From Actinoplanes sandaracinus (GTDB lineage: Bacteria > Actinomycetota > Actinomycetes > Mycobacteriales > Micromonosporaceae), in contig NZ_JASCTH010000012.1 in the NCBI RefSeq assembly GCF_030009775.1, positions 62,001 through 126,000 on the forward strand: a DNA stretch of 64,000 bases, read 5' to 3'. A program made the position numbers and the translations under genes. Of the stretch, positions 8,733-17,229 are shown one piece after another (position 1 is the stretch's first letter; each line of letters begins with the position of its first letter). Under the pieces are notes generated by a model that saw only the letters and a list, made by a program, of their open reading frames with translations, was not told the DNA's origin and did no database searches.

Positions 8733-11191
8733 GAGCGCACCGGAACCTGAGGGAGAACGGTCAGGGGAAGGGAGGTACGGAACTGGCCGGGCGTGGCCGG
8801 CACGGCCCGCTCCTTCCAGGGGTCCTTGTAGGACTGCACGGCCTCGTCGACCGCCGCGTCCAGGGCTTCGGCGATGCCGTCCGAGTCGTCGATGACGATC
8901 TCGCGGATCCGCTCGATGCCGATGCGCGGGACGAACGCGTAGGTGCGCTCCAGCCAGTTCGCGTTCTCGCGGTAGTACTGCAGGAACCGGCCGGTCAGGC
9001 GGATCACCTCTTCCGCCGAGTCGACCGTGACGAGCAGGTCGCCCTTGCGGATGTGGGCGCCGGCGGCGCCGCCGACGTAGATCTCCCACTTGCCGCCGTC
9101 GATCGCGACGACACCCAGATCCTTGACGTACGCCTCGGCGCAGTTGCGCGGGCAGCCGGTGACCGCCAGCTTCATCTTGCCGGGCCCCTCGAGACCCTGA
9201 TAGCGCTCCTCGATCGCGATGCCCAGCGCTGTCGAGTCACCCACACCGAATCGGCAGAAGTCGGAGCCGACGCAGGTCTTCACCGTGCGGAAACTCTTCG
9301 CGTAGGCGTACCCGGACGGCATGTCCAGGTCCGCCCACATCGCCGGGAGCTGCTCCTTCGGGATGCCGAGCAGGTCGATGCGCTGGCCACCGGTGAGCTT
9401 GACCATCGGCACGTTGTACTTCTCCGCGACCTCGGCGATGCGCTTCAGCTCGGCCGGGGTGGTGACGCCGCCCTTCATCTGCGGGACCACCGAGAAGGTG
9501 CCGTCCTTCTGGATGTTGCCGTGCACCCGGTCGTTGATGAACCGGGCGTCGCGCTCGTCGGAGTACTGGTCGGCCCACATCATCTTGAGCAGCGAGGCCA
9601 GGCCCATCTTGCTCTTGGCGTCGTGCTCACCGCCGGGGACCAGCTTCTCGAAGACCGACGAGACGCTCTTCAGCTCGTACTTGCGGATCGCGGCCATCAG
9701 CTCGGGCTTCGGCATCGGGACGCCCGGGACGTACCAGGACGCGGCCGGGTCGTCCTCGGCCTCGCCGCCGGCGGCCCACTCGACGATCCGCTGCACCAGC
9801 GGCTTGCAGGTGCCGCAGCCCTTGCCCGCGCGAGTCTTGTCCATGACGCCGGAAACCGTCTTGCAGCCGGCGTTGACGACGCCGCAGATCGCGCCCTTGC
9901 TGACGCCGTTGCAGTTGCAGACCTGCGCGTCGTCCGGCATGTCCTCGGGCTTGACCTCGCCGGCCGGGCCGCCGATGTCGAAGAGCATCTCGGCCCGCTC
10001 CTCCGGCAGTGCCTGGGCGCGGTCGAACGACTGGATCAGGCTGGCGGCCTTGCTGTTGTCGCCGACCAGGATGGCACCGGCCAGCGCCCCGTCGCGGATG
10101 ATGAGCTGCTTGTAGATGCCCTTCTTCGGCTCGCTGTAGATGATCACCTCGTCGTCGTCGAGCTCCGGCGCGATGAGGCCCATCGAGGCGACGTCGATGC
10201 CGGCGACCTTCAGCTTGGTGGAGAGCTTCGAGCCGGTGTACGCGGCCTCGGTGTCCCGGCCGGTGATGTGGTCGGCGAGCACCTTCGCCTGGTCCCACAG
10301 CGGCGCGACCAGGCCGTAGAGGTTGCCGCGGTGCTGGGCGCACTCGCCGACCGAGTAGATGTCCTGCTCGCCCCGCACCAGCATCTGGTCGTCGACCACG
10401 ATGCCGCGCTCGACCGGCAGGCCGCTGTCCGCCACCATCTGGGTGTTCGGCCGGATGCCGGCGGCGATCACCACGACGTCGCACGGGATCTCCGTGCCGT
10501 CGGCCAGCTTGACCCCGGTGACCCGGTCCTTGCCGAGGATCTCGGTCGTCATCGCGTTGGTGATGACCTTGATGCCGAGCTTGTTCTCGACGCTGGCCTG
10601 CAGCATGTGGCCGGCCTTCTCATCCAGCTGCCTCTCCATCAGGTGGCCCATGGCGTGCAGGAGCGTCACCTCGCTGACGTGGTTCTGCAGGCCGCGGGCC
10701 GCCTCCAGGCCGAGCAGGCCGCCGCCGATCACGACCGCGCGCTCGTGGTCCCGGGCGTAGCGGATCATGCCGCGCGTGTCGTCGAGCGTCCGGAACGCGA
10801 AGACGCCCTGGTGGAAGCCGCGCTTCGGGTTGTGAACGTTCTTCATCGGCGGCGTCCACGAGCTGGAGCCGGTCGCGATGATGAGCTTGTCGTACGGGGT
10901 CCTCGACCCGTCGTCCGCGATCACCACCTTGGCCTTGCGGTCGATCTTCTCGATCTTGGTGCCGGCGTGCAGCGTGATGTTGTTGTCCGCGTACCAGCTC
11001 AGGTCGTTCAGGAAGATCCCGGCCTCGTCCTCCACCCCGGCGAGCAGGTTGGAGAGCATGATCCGGTTGTAGTTGCCGTAGGGCTCGTCACCGAACATCG
11101 TGATGGTGAAGTCGCCGTTACGAGCGAGGATCTCCTCGACCGTACGGGCGCCCGCCATACCGTTGCCGATGACGACAAGCTTCTGGGTCAT
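8729..11191 (-). CDS. nirB: Nitrite reductase [NAD(P)H] large subunit
   Basis: 820 residues from MTQKLVVIGNGMAG; this ATG overlaps the nasA stop (TGATG). Domains in order: an FAD/NAD(P)H pyridine-nucleotide oxidoreductase (1-330, GNGMAG at the start and GGGLLGLEAARGL near 148); a BFD-like [2Fe-2S] domain with CNCNGVSKG near 424 and GCGTCKP near 460; and the ferredoxin-like half domain plus siroheme/[4Fe-4S] domain from about 540, with cluster cysteines in CVGSDFC near 639 and CPRNC near 679. It catalyses the six-electron reduction of nitrite to ammonium with NirD. Length and domain order are normal for actinobacteria. Confidence 0.97.
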   Translation of the reverse strand: MTQKLVVIGNGMAGARTVEEILARNGDFTITMFGDEPYGNYNRIMLSNLLAGVEDEAGIFLNDLSWYADNNITLHAGTKIEKIDRKAKVVIADDGSRTPYDKLIIATGSSSWTPPMKNVHNPKRGFHQGVFAFRTLDDTRGMIRYARDHERAVVIGGGLLGLEAARGLQNHVSEVTLLHAMGHLMERQLDEKAGHMLQASVENKLGIKVITNAMTTEILGKDRVTGVKLADGTEIPCDVVVIAAGIRPNTQMVADSGLPVERGIVVDDQMLVRGEQDIYSVGECAQHRGNLYGLVAPLWDQAKVLADHITGRDTEAAYTGSKLSTKLKVAGIDVASMGLIAPELDDDEVIIYSEPKKGIYKQLIIRDGALAGAILVGDNSKAASLIQSFDRAQALPEERAEMLFDIGGPAGEVKPEDMPDDAQVCNCNGVSKGAICGVVNAGCKTVSGVMDKTRAGKGCGTCKPLVQRIVEWAAGGEAEDDPAASWYVPGVPMPKPELMAAIRKYELKSVSSVFEKLVPGGEHDAKSKMGLASLLKMMWADQYSDERDARFINDRVHGNIQKDGTFSVVPQMKGGVTTPAELKRIAEVAEKYNVPMVKLTGGQRIDLLGIPKEQLPAMWADLDMPSGYAYAKSFRTVKTCVGSDFCRFGVGDSTALGIAIEERYQGLEGPGKMKLAVTGCPRNCAEAYVKDLGVVAIDGGKWEIYVGGAAGAHIRKGDLLVTVDSAEEVIRLTGRFLQYYRENANWLERTYAFVPRIGIERIREIVIDDSDGIAEALDAAVDEAVQSYKDPWKERAVPATPGQFRTSLPLTVLPQVPVRS

Positions 11192-13290
11192 CAGTTCTCC
11201 AAACTGTCCGGTGCGCGCTCGATCGAGATCGCGCACACCTTGAAAGCGGGCATCCTGGAATGGGGGTCCAAGGCCGGGTTGGTCAACGCGTTGGCTCCGG
11301 GCCAGTGGAACGGCGCGAACACCGTGTCCGGCCGGATGCCGTCACTGAGCCGGGCGCGCAACGTCGCGGCGCCACGGCGGCTTCGGAGTTCGACCAGGTC
11401 ACCGTCGGCGATGCCGTGGCGGCGGGCCAGGTCGGGGTGGATCTCGGCGCGCGGTTCGGGCAGCGCCACATTGAGCGCCCGCACCCGCCGGGTCTGGTTG
11501 CCGCTCTGGTACTGCTGCATGTTGCGGCCGGTCGTCAGCACGTACGGGAAAGTCGTGTCGGGCAGCTCGGCCGCGTCGCGGTGATCGACCCGGATGAACC
11601 TGGCGCGGCCGGAGGCCGTCGGGAAGCTCTCGCCGAACAGCCGCGGCGTGCCCGGGTGGTTCTCGTCCGGGCAGGGCCAGAACACGCCCTGCTCCGCCTC
11701 GATGCGCTCGTAGGTGATGCCGGCGTAGTCGGCGATCCCGCCGGCGCTGGCCCGGCGCAGTTCCTCGAACACCGCGCGCGGGGAATCGGTGAAGAACTCG
11801 CCGCGGCCCAGCAGGCCGGCCAGCTCGGTCAGCACCGTCAGGTCGCTCTTCACCAGCGGGGGCGGCGGCAACGCCATCTTGCGGCGGATGACACGGCCCT
11901 CGAGGTTCGTCATGGTGCCCTCCTCCTCCGCCCACTGGGCGGTCGGGAGGACGACGTCGGCGAACTCGGCCGTCTCCGAGAGGAAGATGTCCGAGACGAC
12001 CAGGAAGTCGAGGCGCCTCAGCTTGTCGACGACGTTGTTGCTGTGTGGGGCGGAGACCGCGATGTTGCTGGCCAGGACCCACAGAACCTTGACGCCGCCG
12101 TCACTTCCGAGACGATCGATCATCTCGTACGCGGAAAGGCCCGGCCGTGGCAGGTCGTCGGGGTCGACGCCCCAGACCGCGGCCACGTGAGCCCGCGCCA
12201 CCGGGTCGTCGAGCTTGCGGTAACCGGGCAGCTGGTCGGCCTTCTGCCCGTGCTCGCGGCCACCCTGCCCGTTGCCCTGGCCGGTGATCGTGCCGTACCC
12301 CGAGAAGGGTTTGCCGACCAGGCCGAGCGCGAGCGCCAGATTGAGCCACGCCTGCGCGGTGTCGGTGCCGTTGCTGTGCTGCTCGGCGCCGCGCGCCGTG
12401 AGGATCATGCTCGGGCCCTCGGTGGCGAGCATGCGCACCGTCTCCCGCAGCTGCCGCTCCGGGACGCCGGTCATCCGCTCGACCCGCTCCGGCCAGTAGG
12501 CGTTCGCCTTGTTGAGGCTGTCGAAACCCTCCGTCCGCGTCTTGATGTAGTCCTCGTCGATCCACCCTTCACGGATCGCGATGTGCAGCATGCCGTTGGC
12601 CAGCGCCAGATCGGTGCCCGGCAGCGGCTGCAGGTGCAGGTACGCGCCGTTCGCCGTGTTCGTGCGCCGCGGGTCGATCACGATGTGCTTGGCGCCGTCG
12701 GCCCGGCCCGTGTCCAGGTACTGCATGGACGGTGGCATCGCGTCCGCCGGGTTCGCGCCGACCAGCAGCACCGTCCGGGCCTGCGCCACGTCGGCGAGCG
12801 GGAACGGCAGCCCGCGATCGATGCCCAGCGCCCGGTTCGCCGCCGTCGCCGCGCTCGACATGCAGAACCGGCCGTTGTAGTCGATCGCCGACGACCGCAG
12901 TGCCACCCGCACGAACTTGCCGAGCGCGTACGCCTTCTCGTTGGTCAGCCCGCCGCCGCCGAAAGCGCCGACACTGTCGGGGCCGTACTCCTGCTGGCTG
13001 TCGTGGATCGCGGTCACGATCCGCTCGTACGCCTCCTCCCAGGAAGCCTCCCGCAGGGGGCTCTCCCGGTTGCCGGGCTCCTTGCGCACCAGCGGCGTCA
13101 GCAGCCGGTCCGTGTGGTCCAGCAGGTCCGCCGCGGTGAAGCCCTTGGCGCACAGGCCGCCCCGGTTCACCGGGAACTCGGCCGGCTCCAGCCGAACACC
13201 CGGCATCCCCGGCCTCAAGGGGATCTCGGGCGTCAGCGTCATTCCGCACTGCAGGGCGCAGTACGGGCAATGCGTCTGGGTCGCCGTCAC
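11191..13290 (-). CDS. nasA: Assimilatory nitrate reductase, molybdopterin catalytic subunit
   Basis: 699 residues from a GTG start. The N-terminal [4Fe-4S] ligands are in CPYCALQCGM (residues 8-17) and CAKG near 48. The bis-MGD-binding body follows, with HIVIDPRRTNTA and GQGNGQGGREHG, and the C-terminal beta-barrel begins near TTGRNMQQYQSGNQTRR. It reduces nitrate to nitrite in the cytoplasm. It heads the operon nasA-nirB-nirD-narK. The 95-bp upstream gap should carry the promoter; a GTTAAC...GGAAA pattern there resembles part of a GlnR site but the spacing is off by one. Confidence 0.95.
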   Translation of the reverse strand: MTATQTHCPYCALQCGMTLTPEIPLRPGMPGVRLEPAEFPVNRGGLCAKGFTAADLLDHTDRLLTPLVRKEPGNRESPLREASWEEAYERIVTAIHDSQQEYGPDSVGAFGGGGLTNEKAYALGKFVRVALRSSAIDYNGRFCMSSAATAANRALGIDRGLPFPLADVAQARTVLLVGANPADAMPPSMQYLDTGRADGAKHIVIDPRRTNTANGAYLHLQPLPGTDLALANGMLHIAIREGWIDEDYIKTRTEGFDSLNKANAYWPERVERMTGVPERQLRETVRMLATEGPSMILTARGAEQHSNGTDTAQAWLNLALALGLVGKPFSGYGTITGQGNGQGGREHGQKADQLPGYRKLDDPVARAHVAAVWGVDPDDLPRPGLSAYEMIDRLGSDGGVKVLWVLASNIAVSAPHSNNVVDKLRRLDFLVVSDIFLSETAEFADVVLPTAQWAEEEGTMTNLEGRVIRRKMALPPPPLVKSDLTVLTELAGLLGRGEFFTDSPRAVFEELRRASAGGIADYAGITYERIEAEQGVFWPCPDENHPGTPRLFGESFPTASGRARFIRVDHRDAAELPDTTFPYVLTTGRNMQQYQSGNQTRRVRALNVALPEPRAEIHPDLARRHGIADGDLVELRSRRGAATLRARLSDGIRPDTVFAPFHWPGANALTNPALDPHSRMPAFKVCAISIERAPDSLEN

Positions 13291-13385
13291 ACCAGTGATG
13301 CTTTCCGCTCGCCGTTAACCCTTACGACGCCTTGCGGTGACGCTGTTGTTCAGGAATCCCTACAACCGGTCCGCAACAGTTGTGA

Positions 13386-14126
13386 CTACAAACCGCTACC
13401 GACCGTTGTGAGGATTGCGCTATCGAACCGACGCAGAACCAGGTCGGCGACCGCCGCGTCATGGCAGAGCGGCGGCGTCACATGGTCGGCGCCGGCCGCG
13501 TGCAGCGTGCGGTAGAAGAGGCCTTCGGCCAGTAGGTAGGCGGCGACCGCGACGGTTCTCGCGCCTTCGGCGCGCAGCCGGGCGACGACGTCCGCGACGC
13601 GCGGCCCGCTGCCCGAGGTGTAGCCGAGTTCCACTCGCGGCCCGTTCCCCAGCGGGTGTTCGAGGTCGCCCCGGACACCGTTCCCCAGCGGGTAGCGGAG
13701 GTCGCCCCGCGGGCCGGACAGCTGGGCGGCGACCTCCTGGATGCCGGCCACCCACCGCGGGTCCGAGGATCCGGCGGAGGCGAGGACGATCGCGTCGGTG
13801 GCCGGCAGGTTACGGCGCAGGCTCTCCAGGAAGACCGGGTCCGGCCCGAGCGGCGCGGTCACCGGGAAACGCGTGCCGGCGACGGCCTCGGCGATGTCGA
13901 CCCGCACGTGGTAGCCGGCGGACAGCAGCAACGGCACGACGACCGCGTCACCGACGGTCGGGACGATGTCGGCGACCTTGGGTTCCTGCACGTCGACGTA
14001 GCAGAGGCGCACGTCCAGCCCGGGCCGGCGGCGCGCCACCGTGGCGGCCAGCTCCTGGATCTGCCGGCGGCCGGCCGGCGAACGGGTGCCGTGGGCGACG
14101 GCGATCAGGGTGGGGAATTCAGTCAC
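13386..14126 (-). CDS. Sirohydrochlorin chelatase-like protein (CbiX/SirB family)
   Basis: 246 residues from a GTG preceded by GAGGAGA. The N-terminus TLIAVAHGTRSPAG contains the conserved AHG motif whose His binds the metal in CbiX/SirB; PLLLSAGYHVRVDI and the second-half motif VAVAAYLLAEGLFY complete the two chelatase half-domains. The likely role is insertion of ferrous iron into sirohydrochlorin, giving the siroheme needed by NirB. Its place directly upstream of nasA supports this. The linker (about residues 138-172) holds a tandem duplication coding GDLRYPLGNG and GDLEHPLGNG, absent from the usual family pattern as I know it. Confidence 0.9.
   Translation of the reverse strand: MTEFPTLIAVAHGTRSPAGRRQIQELAATVARRRPGLDVRLCYVDVQEPKVADIVPTVGDAVVVPLLLSAGYHVRVDIAEAVAGTRFPVTAPLGPDPVFLESLRRNLPATDAIVLASAGSSDPRWVAGIQEVAAQLSGPRGDLRYPLGNGVRGDLEHPLGNGPRVELGYTSGSGPRVADVVARLRAEGARTVAVAAYLLAEGLFYRTLHAAGADHVTPPLCHDAAVADLVLRRFDSAILTTVGSGL
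13642..13713 (-). repeat. 36-bp in-frame tandem repeat in the chelatase gene
   Basis: Two copies beginning CCGTTCCCCAGCGGGT (13642 and 13678) encode successive 12-residue units in the linker between the chelatase halves. The period is a multiple of three, so the frame is kept. Confidence 0.8.
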
Positions 14127-14919
14127 GGACGTCTCCTCAGGCTTCAGCCCTCATCCGGCGCCTGACGGCGCGGGTTCGGGTCGCTTGCGCGGTGGGAGCG
14201 GCCCGGCATCACTTCAGGCTCGCGGTTGTTCCTGCAAAAGCGGTGCGGACATCTCCGGTACGGCCGAAACGGTCCCGTCGTCGTCTCCAGCCCCGCCGGT
14301 ACGGGCCAGTCGTCCCGGCGCTACCGAAGCCGCCCGGTACTGGCGAGCCGCCCGGTACCGGCCAACGGCCCCCGGCGTCCCCCAGCAGCCGATTCGGGCC
14401 GGCGGTTCCGCCGTCACCGAGGCCCTTACCTGTACCGGCCACCGGCCCCGGCGTCGTTGGGTCCCTTGTGGGACCGGAACGGGACCGGTGTGGTCCAGTC
14501 CGTCCCCACAGCTCGGAAGTTCGATCTGGGCCCTGAGGCCCGGCATGGACATCGGGCTCTTCCGGGTCCGGCCTCGTCGCCGGGTGGGGTAGTGCGGTCG
14601 GCCGGGCTAATCCTCAGGCGCGTCCGCACTGGTCTTGCGGTCTTGCCGTCTTGCGGTCTTGCGGTCTTGCGGTGCTTCCTCGCCTTGCCGTCTTGCCTTG
14701 CATTGCCGTCTTGCCTTGCATTGCCGTCTTGCGCGCCGCTCACATCGATGCGTTGACGTCCTGCACACGTTGACGTCCCCACGCATTGACGTCCTGCACA
14801 CGTTGACGTCCTGCTCTTGTTGACGCCTTGCACGCATTGACGTGTTGCTCATGTTGACTTGATGGCTTGAGTTGACTGGACGGGTTGACTTGACTGGATT
14901 GACGTGTTGATTGTGCTGG
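14127..14919. repeat. Gene-free 0.8-kb region with degenerate short repeats
   Basis: No convincing gene is present. Part one (14160-14480) holds scattered CGGTACCGGCCA-like words. Part two (14630-14740) is made of CTTGCGGT/CTTGCCGT units and two copies of CCTTGCATTGCCGTCTTG. Part three (14745-14915) is a string of TTGACGT-containing units such as GTTGACGTCCTGCACAC, degrading to GTTGACTTGA. Short frames across it code only low-complexity Arg/Gln/Thr peptides. It separates the nnaR stop from the chelatase start. Parts two and three have visibly lower GC than the flanks. Confidence 0.7.
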
Positions 14920-16023
14920 TCAGGCGGCTTCGTCGTCGATGCGGAGGCGGTAGCCTCGCTTGATCACCGTCTCGATGTGCTTGCCGGAACCGAGGGCCGC
15001 CCGCAACCGCGCCACCGCCACGTCGACCGCGTGCCCGTCGTTGCCCCGGGGCAGCGCCGCCGCCAGTTGCTCCTTCGAGACCACCGAGCCGGGCTTGCGG
15101 GCCAGCGCCGACAGGATCGCCATCGCGGCCGGGGCGAGCGCGTGGGTCACTCCGTCGATCAGGACCGCGTGTCCGCGTACCTCGAGGATCGTCCCGGCGA
15201 CCTGAAGCCGGACCGCGCGCCGCGGCAGCTCGTCGGTGACCGTCTTGATCAGCGCGCCGAGGCGGTAGCGCTCCGGCATCACCACCGGGATCCCCCGCTC
15301 GGCGAACGGAGCCGCGGTGACCGGGCCGACGCACGCGGCGAGCGTGCCGCTGTTGAACGCCGACGTGACGTCCGCGCCGACTTCCTCGGCGATCTGGAGG
15401 AACGCTTTGACCGCCGGCGCGCTGGTGAACGTCACCGCGTCGATCTGCCCGGCGGCGACCTGTTCGGCGAGCCGCCGCACCGGCGCCGTGTCGGGCGGCA
15501 GGGCCCACCGGTAGACCGGCACCTCGACCACGGCCGCGCCGGCCGTGCGCAGCGCCTTCACGAACTCGGTCTGTGGCTCGCCGTGCTCCTGCACGACGAT
15601 GCGCTGCCCTGCCACGCCTTCGGCGAGGAGTCGCTCCAGGACCTCCTCGGAGGCTTCGGTCTTAGCCGCCCAGTCCTCGATGAGCCCGGCCGCACGAATC
15701 GCGCCGCACGGTTTCGGGCCACGGGCGATGATCCGCGCGTTGCGCAGTGACCCGCGCAGCGTCTCGGCCATGCCCCAGCCCTCGGCCGCTTCGAGCCAGC
15801 CGCGAAACCCGAAGCCGGTGGTCGCGATCACCAGGTGCGGTTCCAGTCCGATGCAGGCCTTCGTCGCCGCGTGCAGCGCGTCGTCGTCGATCAGCGGAAC
15901 GATGGTGATCGCCGGTGCACTGATCACCCGTGCTCCGCGTCGTTCCAGCAGAGCAGCCATCTCACTCCGGCGTCTCTCCGCGGTTACCGCCACGGTGAAT
16001 CCGGCCAGTGCGCCCTCGATCAT
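14920..16023 (-). CDS. nnaR: HemD-like / winged-helix regulator (NnaR type)
   Basis: 367 residues from MIEGALAGFTVAVTAERR. Residues 8-255 form a uroporphyrinogen-III synthase (HemD) fold, with VIATTGFGFRGW, IVVQEHGEPQTEF and AVTFTSAPAVKAFL. Residues 275-360 are an OmpR/PhoB-type winged helix (ALAPAAMAILSALARKPG, then VDVAVARLRAAL and VIKRGYRLRID). This fusion matches NnaR of Streptomyces and NasR of mycobacteria, which act with GlnR to activate nitrate/nitrite reductase genes. Being close to nas-nir it probably controls that operon here. Whether the HemD half still makes uroporphyrinogen III cannot be told. A start 69 bp upstream is possible but lacks family support. Confidence 0.9.
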   Translation of the reverse strand: MIEGALAGFTVAVTAERRRSEMAALLERRGARVISAPAITIVPLIDDDALHAATKACIGLEPHLVIATTGFGFRGWLEAAEGWGMAETLRGSLRNARIIARGPKPCGAIRAAGLIEDWAAKTEASEEVLERLLAEGVAGQRIVVQEHGEPQTEFVKALRTAGAAVVEVPVYRWALPPDTAPVRRLAEQVAAGQIDAVTFTSAPAVKAFLQIAEEVGADVTSAFNSGTLAACVGPVTAAPFAERGIPVVMPERYRLGALIKTVTDELPRRAVRLQVAGTILEVRGHAVLIDGVTHALAPAAMAILSALARKPGSVVSKEQLAAALPRGNDGHAVDVAVARLRAALGSGKHIETVIKRGYRLRIDDEAA

Positions 16024-16151
16024 CCGGTCCCCATCCTGTGCCGCCGTCCGGTGCAAGAGTCCTAAGGCCTGGTTTCGGGAGCGCCAAAGCAATGTTTCCG
16101 ACAGAATAACGGCCGGTCACTTGGTCGGCGGAGAGTGTTGTGACCTGTTGA

Positions 16152-16370
16152 TCATGCTCCGGTGACATCGTCCGGGCGGTCGAACAGCGACCCTTCCACC
16201 CCGAGGATCCGGCGCACTTCGGCGATGAGATGGAACGCCGCGATCCGCCCGTCCAGCAACCCGATCCGATAGTCGGCGCCGACCTCGGGATCTTCGGCGA
16301 TCTGCGGGTCGCGGTCTCCGGCGGCCCCGTCCACCCGTCCGGCGTTGTAGGCCACCAGCGCGTCGTCCAT
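16152..16370 (-). CDS. Small protein with two YxxGxxDG repeats, unknown
   Basis: 72 residues, ATG preceded by the strong ribosome-binding site GGGGGAGAGGA. The sequence contains YNAGRVDG and YRIGLLDG, two copies of a YxxGxxDG pattern, in an acidic context. No membrane segment or signal peptide is present. The frame continues upstream without a stop into degraded gene fragments, so this could be a tail of something older. The ribosome-binding site and ordered amino-acid pattern favour a real small gene. Function unknown. Confidence 0.6.
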   Translation of the reverse strand: MDDALVAYNAGRVDGAAGDRDPQIAEDPEVGADYRIGLLDGRIAAFHLIAEVRRILGVEGSLFDRPDDVTGA

Positions 16371-16829
16371 CAGTTCCTCTCCCCCGGGCTTCGCCGCGTG
16401 CGTCCCGCGGCTCCCCGTACCCGCGTCAGGATTTCCGGCGCGGAACGTCGCGACAATTTCGCACACCGTGAGGCGACGGCCCACCGTCCGACCGTCCCGA
16501 TCCCCGCGGCCGACGGCCGGACCGCCCTGGACCGGCCGTCGGTGGAACACCGGCAACCTCGTTGAAACCGTCGCGCACCCGGTGCGAGATCCGTCACTCC
16601 GACCCGTGGGCGTAACGCTGCGCATCGCAATGCTCACACCGGGTACTTGATCAGCGCACTCCAGGGACGCCTCGACCCGAACACTCGGCGGCTCGCCGAC
16701 GATGTCGCCGGCGTCCGGCAGGCGCTGCGGAGTGTCAGCTGACACGTGAACGACGGAGTCAGCGCCGATCGGAGCCGACGGCCGCCACCGCCACCGCTGC
16801 CGCGGCGGATGGACCGTGAGTCCGTTCGG
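16371..16829. other. Non-coding stretch with gene debris
   Basis: No intact gene. On the plus strand at about 16647-16742 a stop-terminated frame reads LISALQGRLDPNTRRLADD and then VAGVRQALRSVS. This looks like the helical C-terminus of a protein, but the frame is blocked upstream at about 16565. It is probably another fragment; its family was not recognised. Confidence 0.35.
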
Positions 16830-16940
16830 ACCGCCGCGGATGACGGCGACGTAGGTGCACTGGTGATACCCCGCGTAGCCGGCCGAGGCGACCAGCCCGA
16901 GCAGGGTTCCGATGACGCCGCCCATCGCCGCGAGCGTCAC
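16830..16940 (-). pseudogene. MacB/FtsX-type permease fragment
   Basis: TLAAMGGVIGTLLGLVASAG corresponds to the last membrane region of MacB-like ABC permeases. It is only about 37 residues, joined in frame to the response-regulator fragment upstream, with nothing recognisable after it. Confidence 0.55.
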
Positions 16941-17072
16941 CGACTCCGGTGGCCGCTGCCTCGCCGCCGGAGCGGACCGTCCGTCGTGCACGACGGCCAC
17001 CCGGTGCCCCGCCGCCCGCAGGTACTGCCGCAGCAGCTCGGCCTGCCGTTCGTCGTCTTCGGCGATGAGCAC
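16941..17072 (-). pseudogene. Response regulator receiver-domain fragment
   Basis: From a GTG at 17072 the frame reads LIAEDDERQAELLRQYLRAA followed by GHRVAVVHDGRSA. This is the first third of an OmpR-type receiver domain with the acidic pair DD. The phosphoacceptor Asp and the rest of the receiver and DNA-binding domains are missing. After about residue 44 the frame switches to a membrane permease fragment, so a deletion or recombination joined two unrelated genes. Confidence 0.6.
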
Positions 17073-17184
17073 GTCAGCACACGACGGCGACTATAGGCGG
17101 CGCCACGCCCGTTGCCGCGGATCGCGGAAAGCTGACAGGATTCCACAATCCCTCTCCGGGACGGCCGGTGCGGCGCCCACACGA

Positions 17185-17213
17185 AGGCGGGGCGGCATCT
17201 CGCCGCCCCGCCT
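17185..17213 (-). terminator. 12-bp hairpin after the GH59-like gene
   Basis: AGGCGGGGCGGC (17185-17196) pairs with 17202-17213 around ATCTC, 17 bp beyond the glycosidase stop codon. Confidence 0.75.
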
Positions 17214-17229
17214 CACTCAGCGCCGCGAC

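Noticed and set aside
9053..11584. An 843-codon plus-strand frame across nirB and nasA
   Set aside because: Antisense shadow of two well-conserved enzymes; no motif or ribosome-binding site.
13302..13319. A GlnR-like box (GTTAAC, then GGAAA on the minus strand) before nasA
   Set aside because: The half-sites are 7 rather than 6 bp apart and the second half is incomplete; it also overlaps the likely ribosome-binding region. Not listed as a site.
14607..14852. A short minus-strand frame in the repeat region
   Set aside because: It codes only Arg/Gln/Thr-rich repeats derived from the DNA repeat units and has no ribosome-binding site.
16371..17184. A possible insertion sequence causing the gene fragments
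   Set aside because: No transposase motif, terminal inverted repeats or target duplication could be found.
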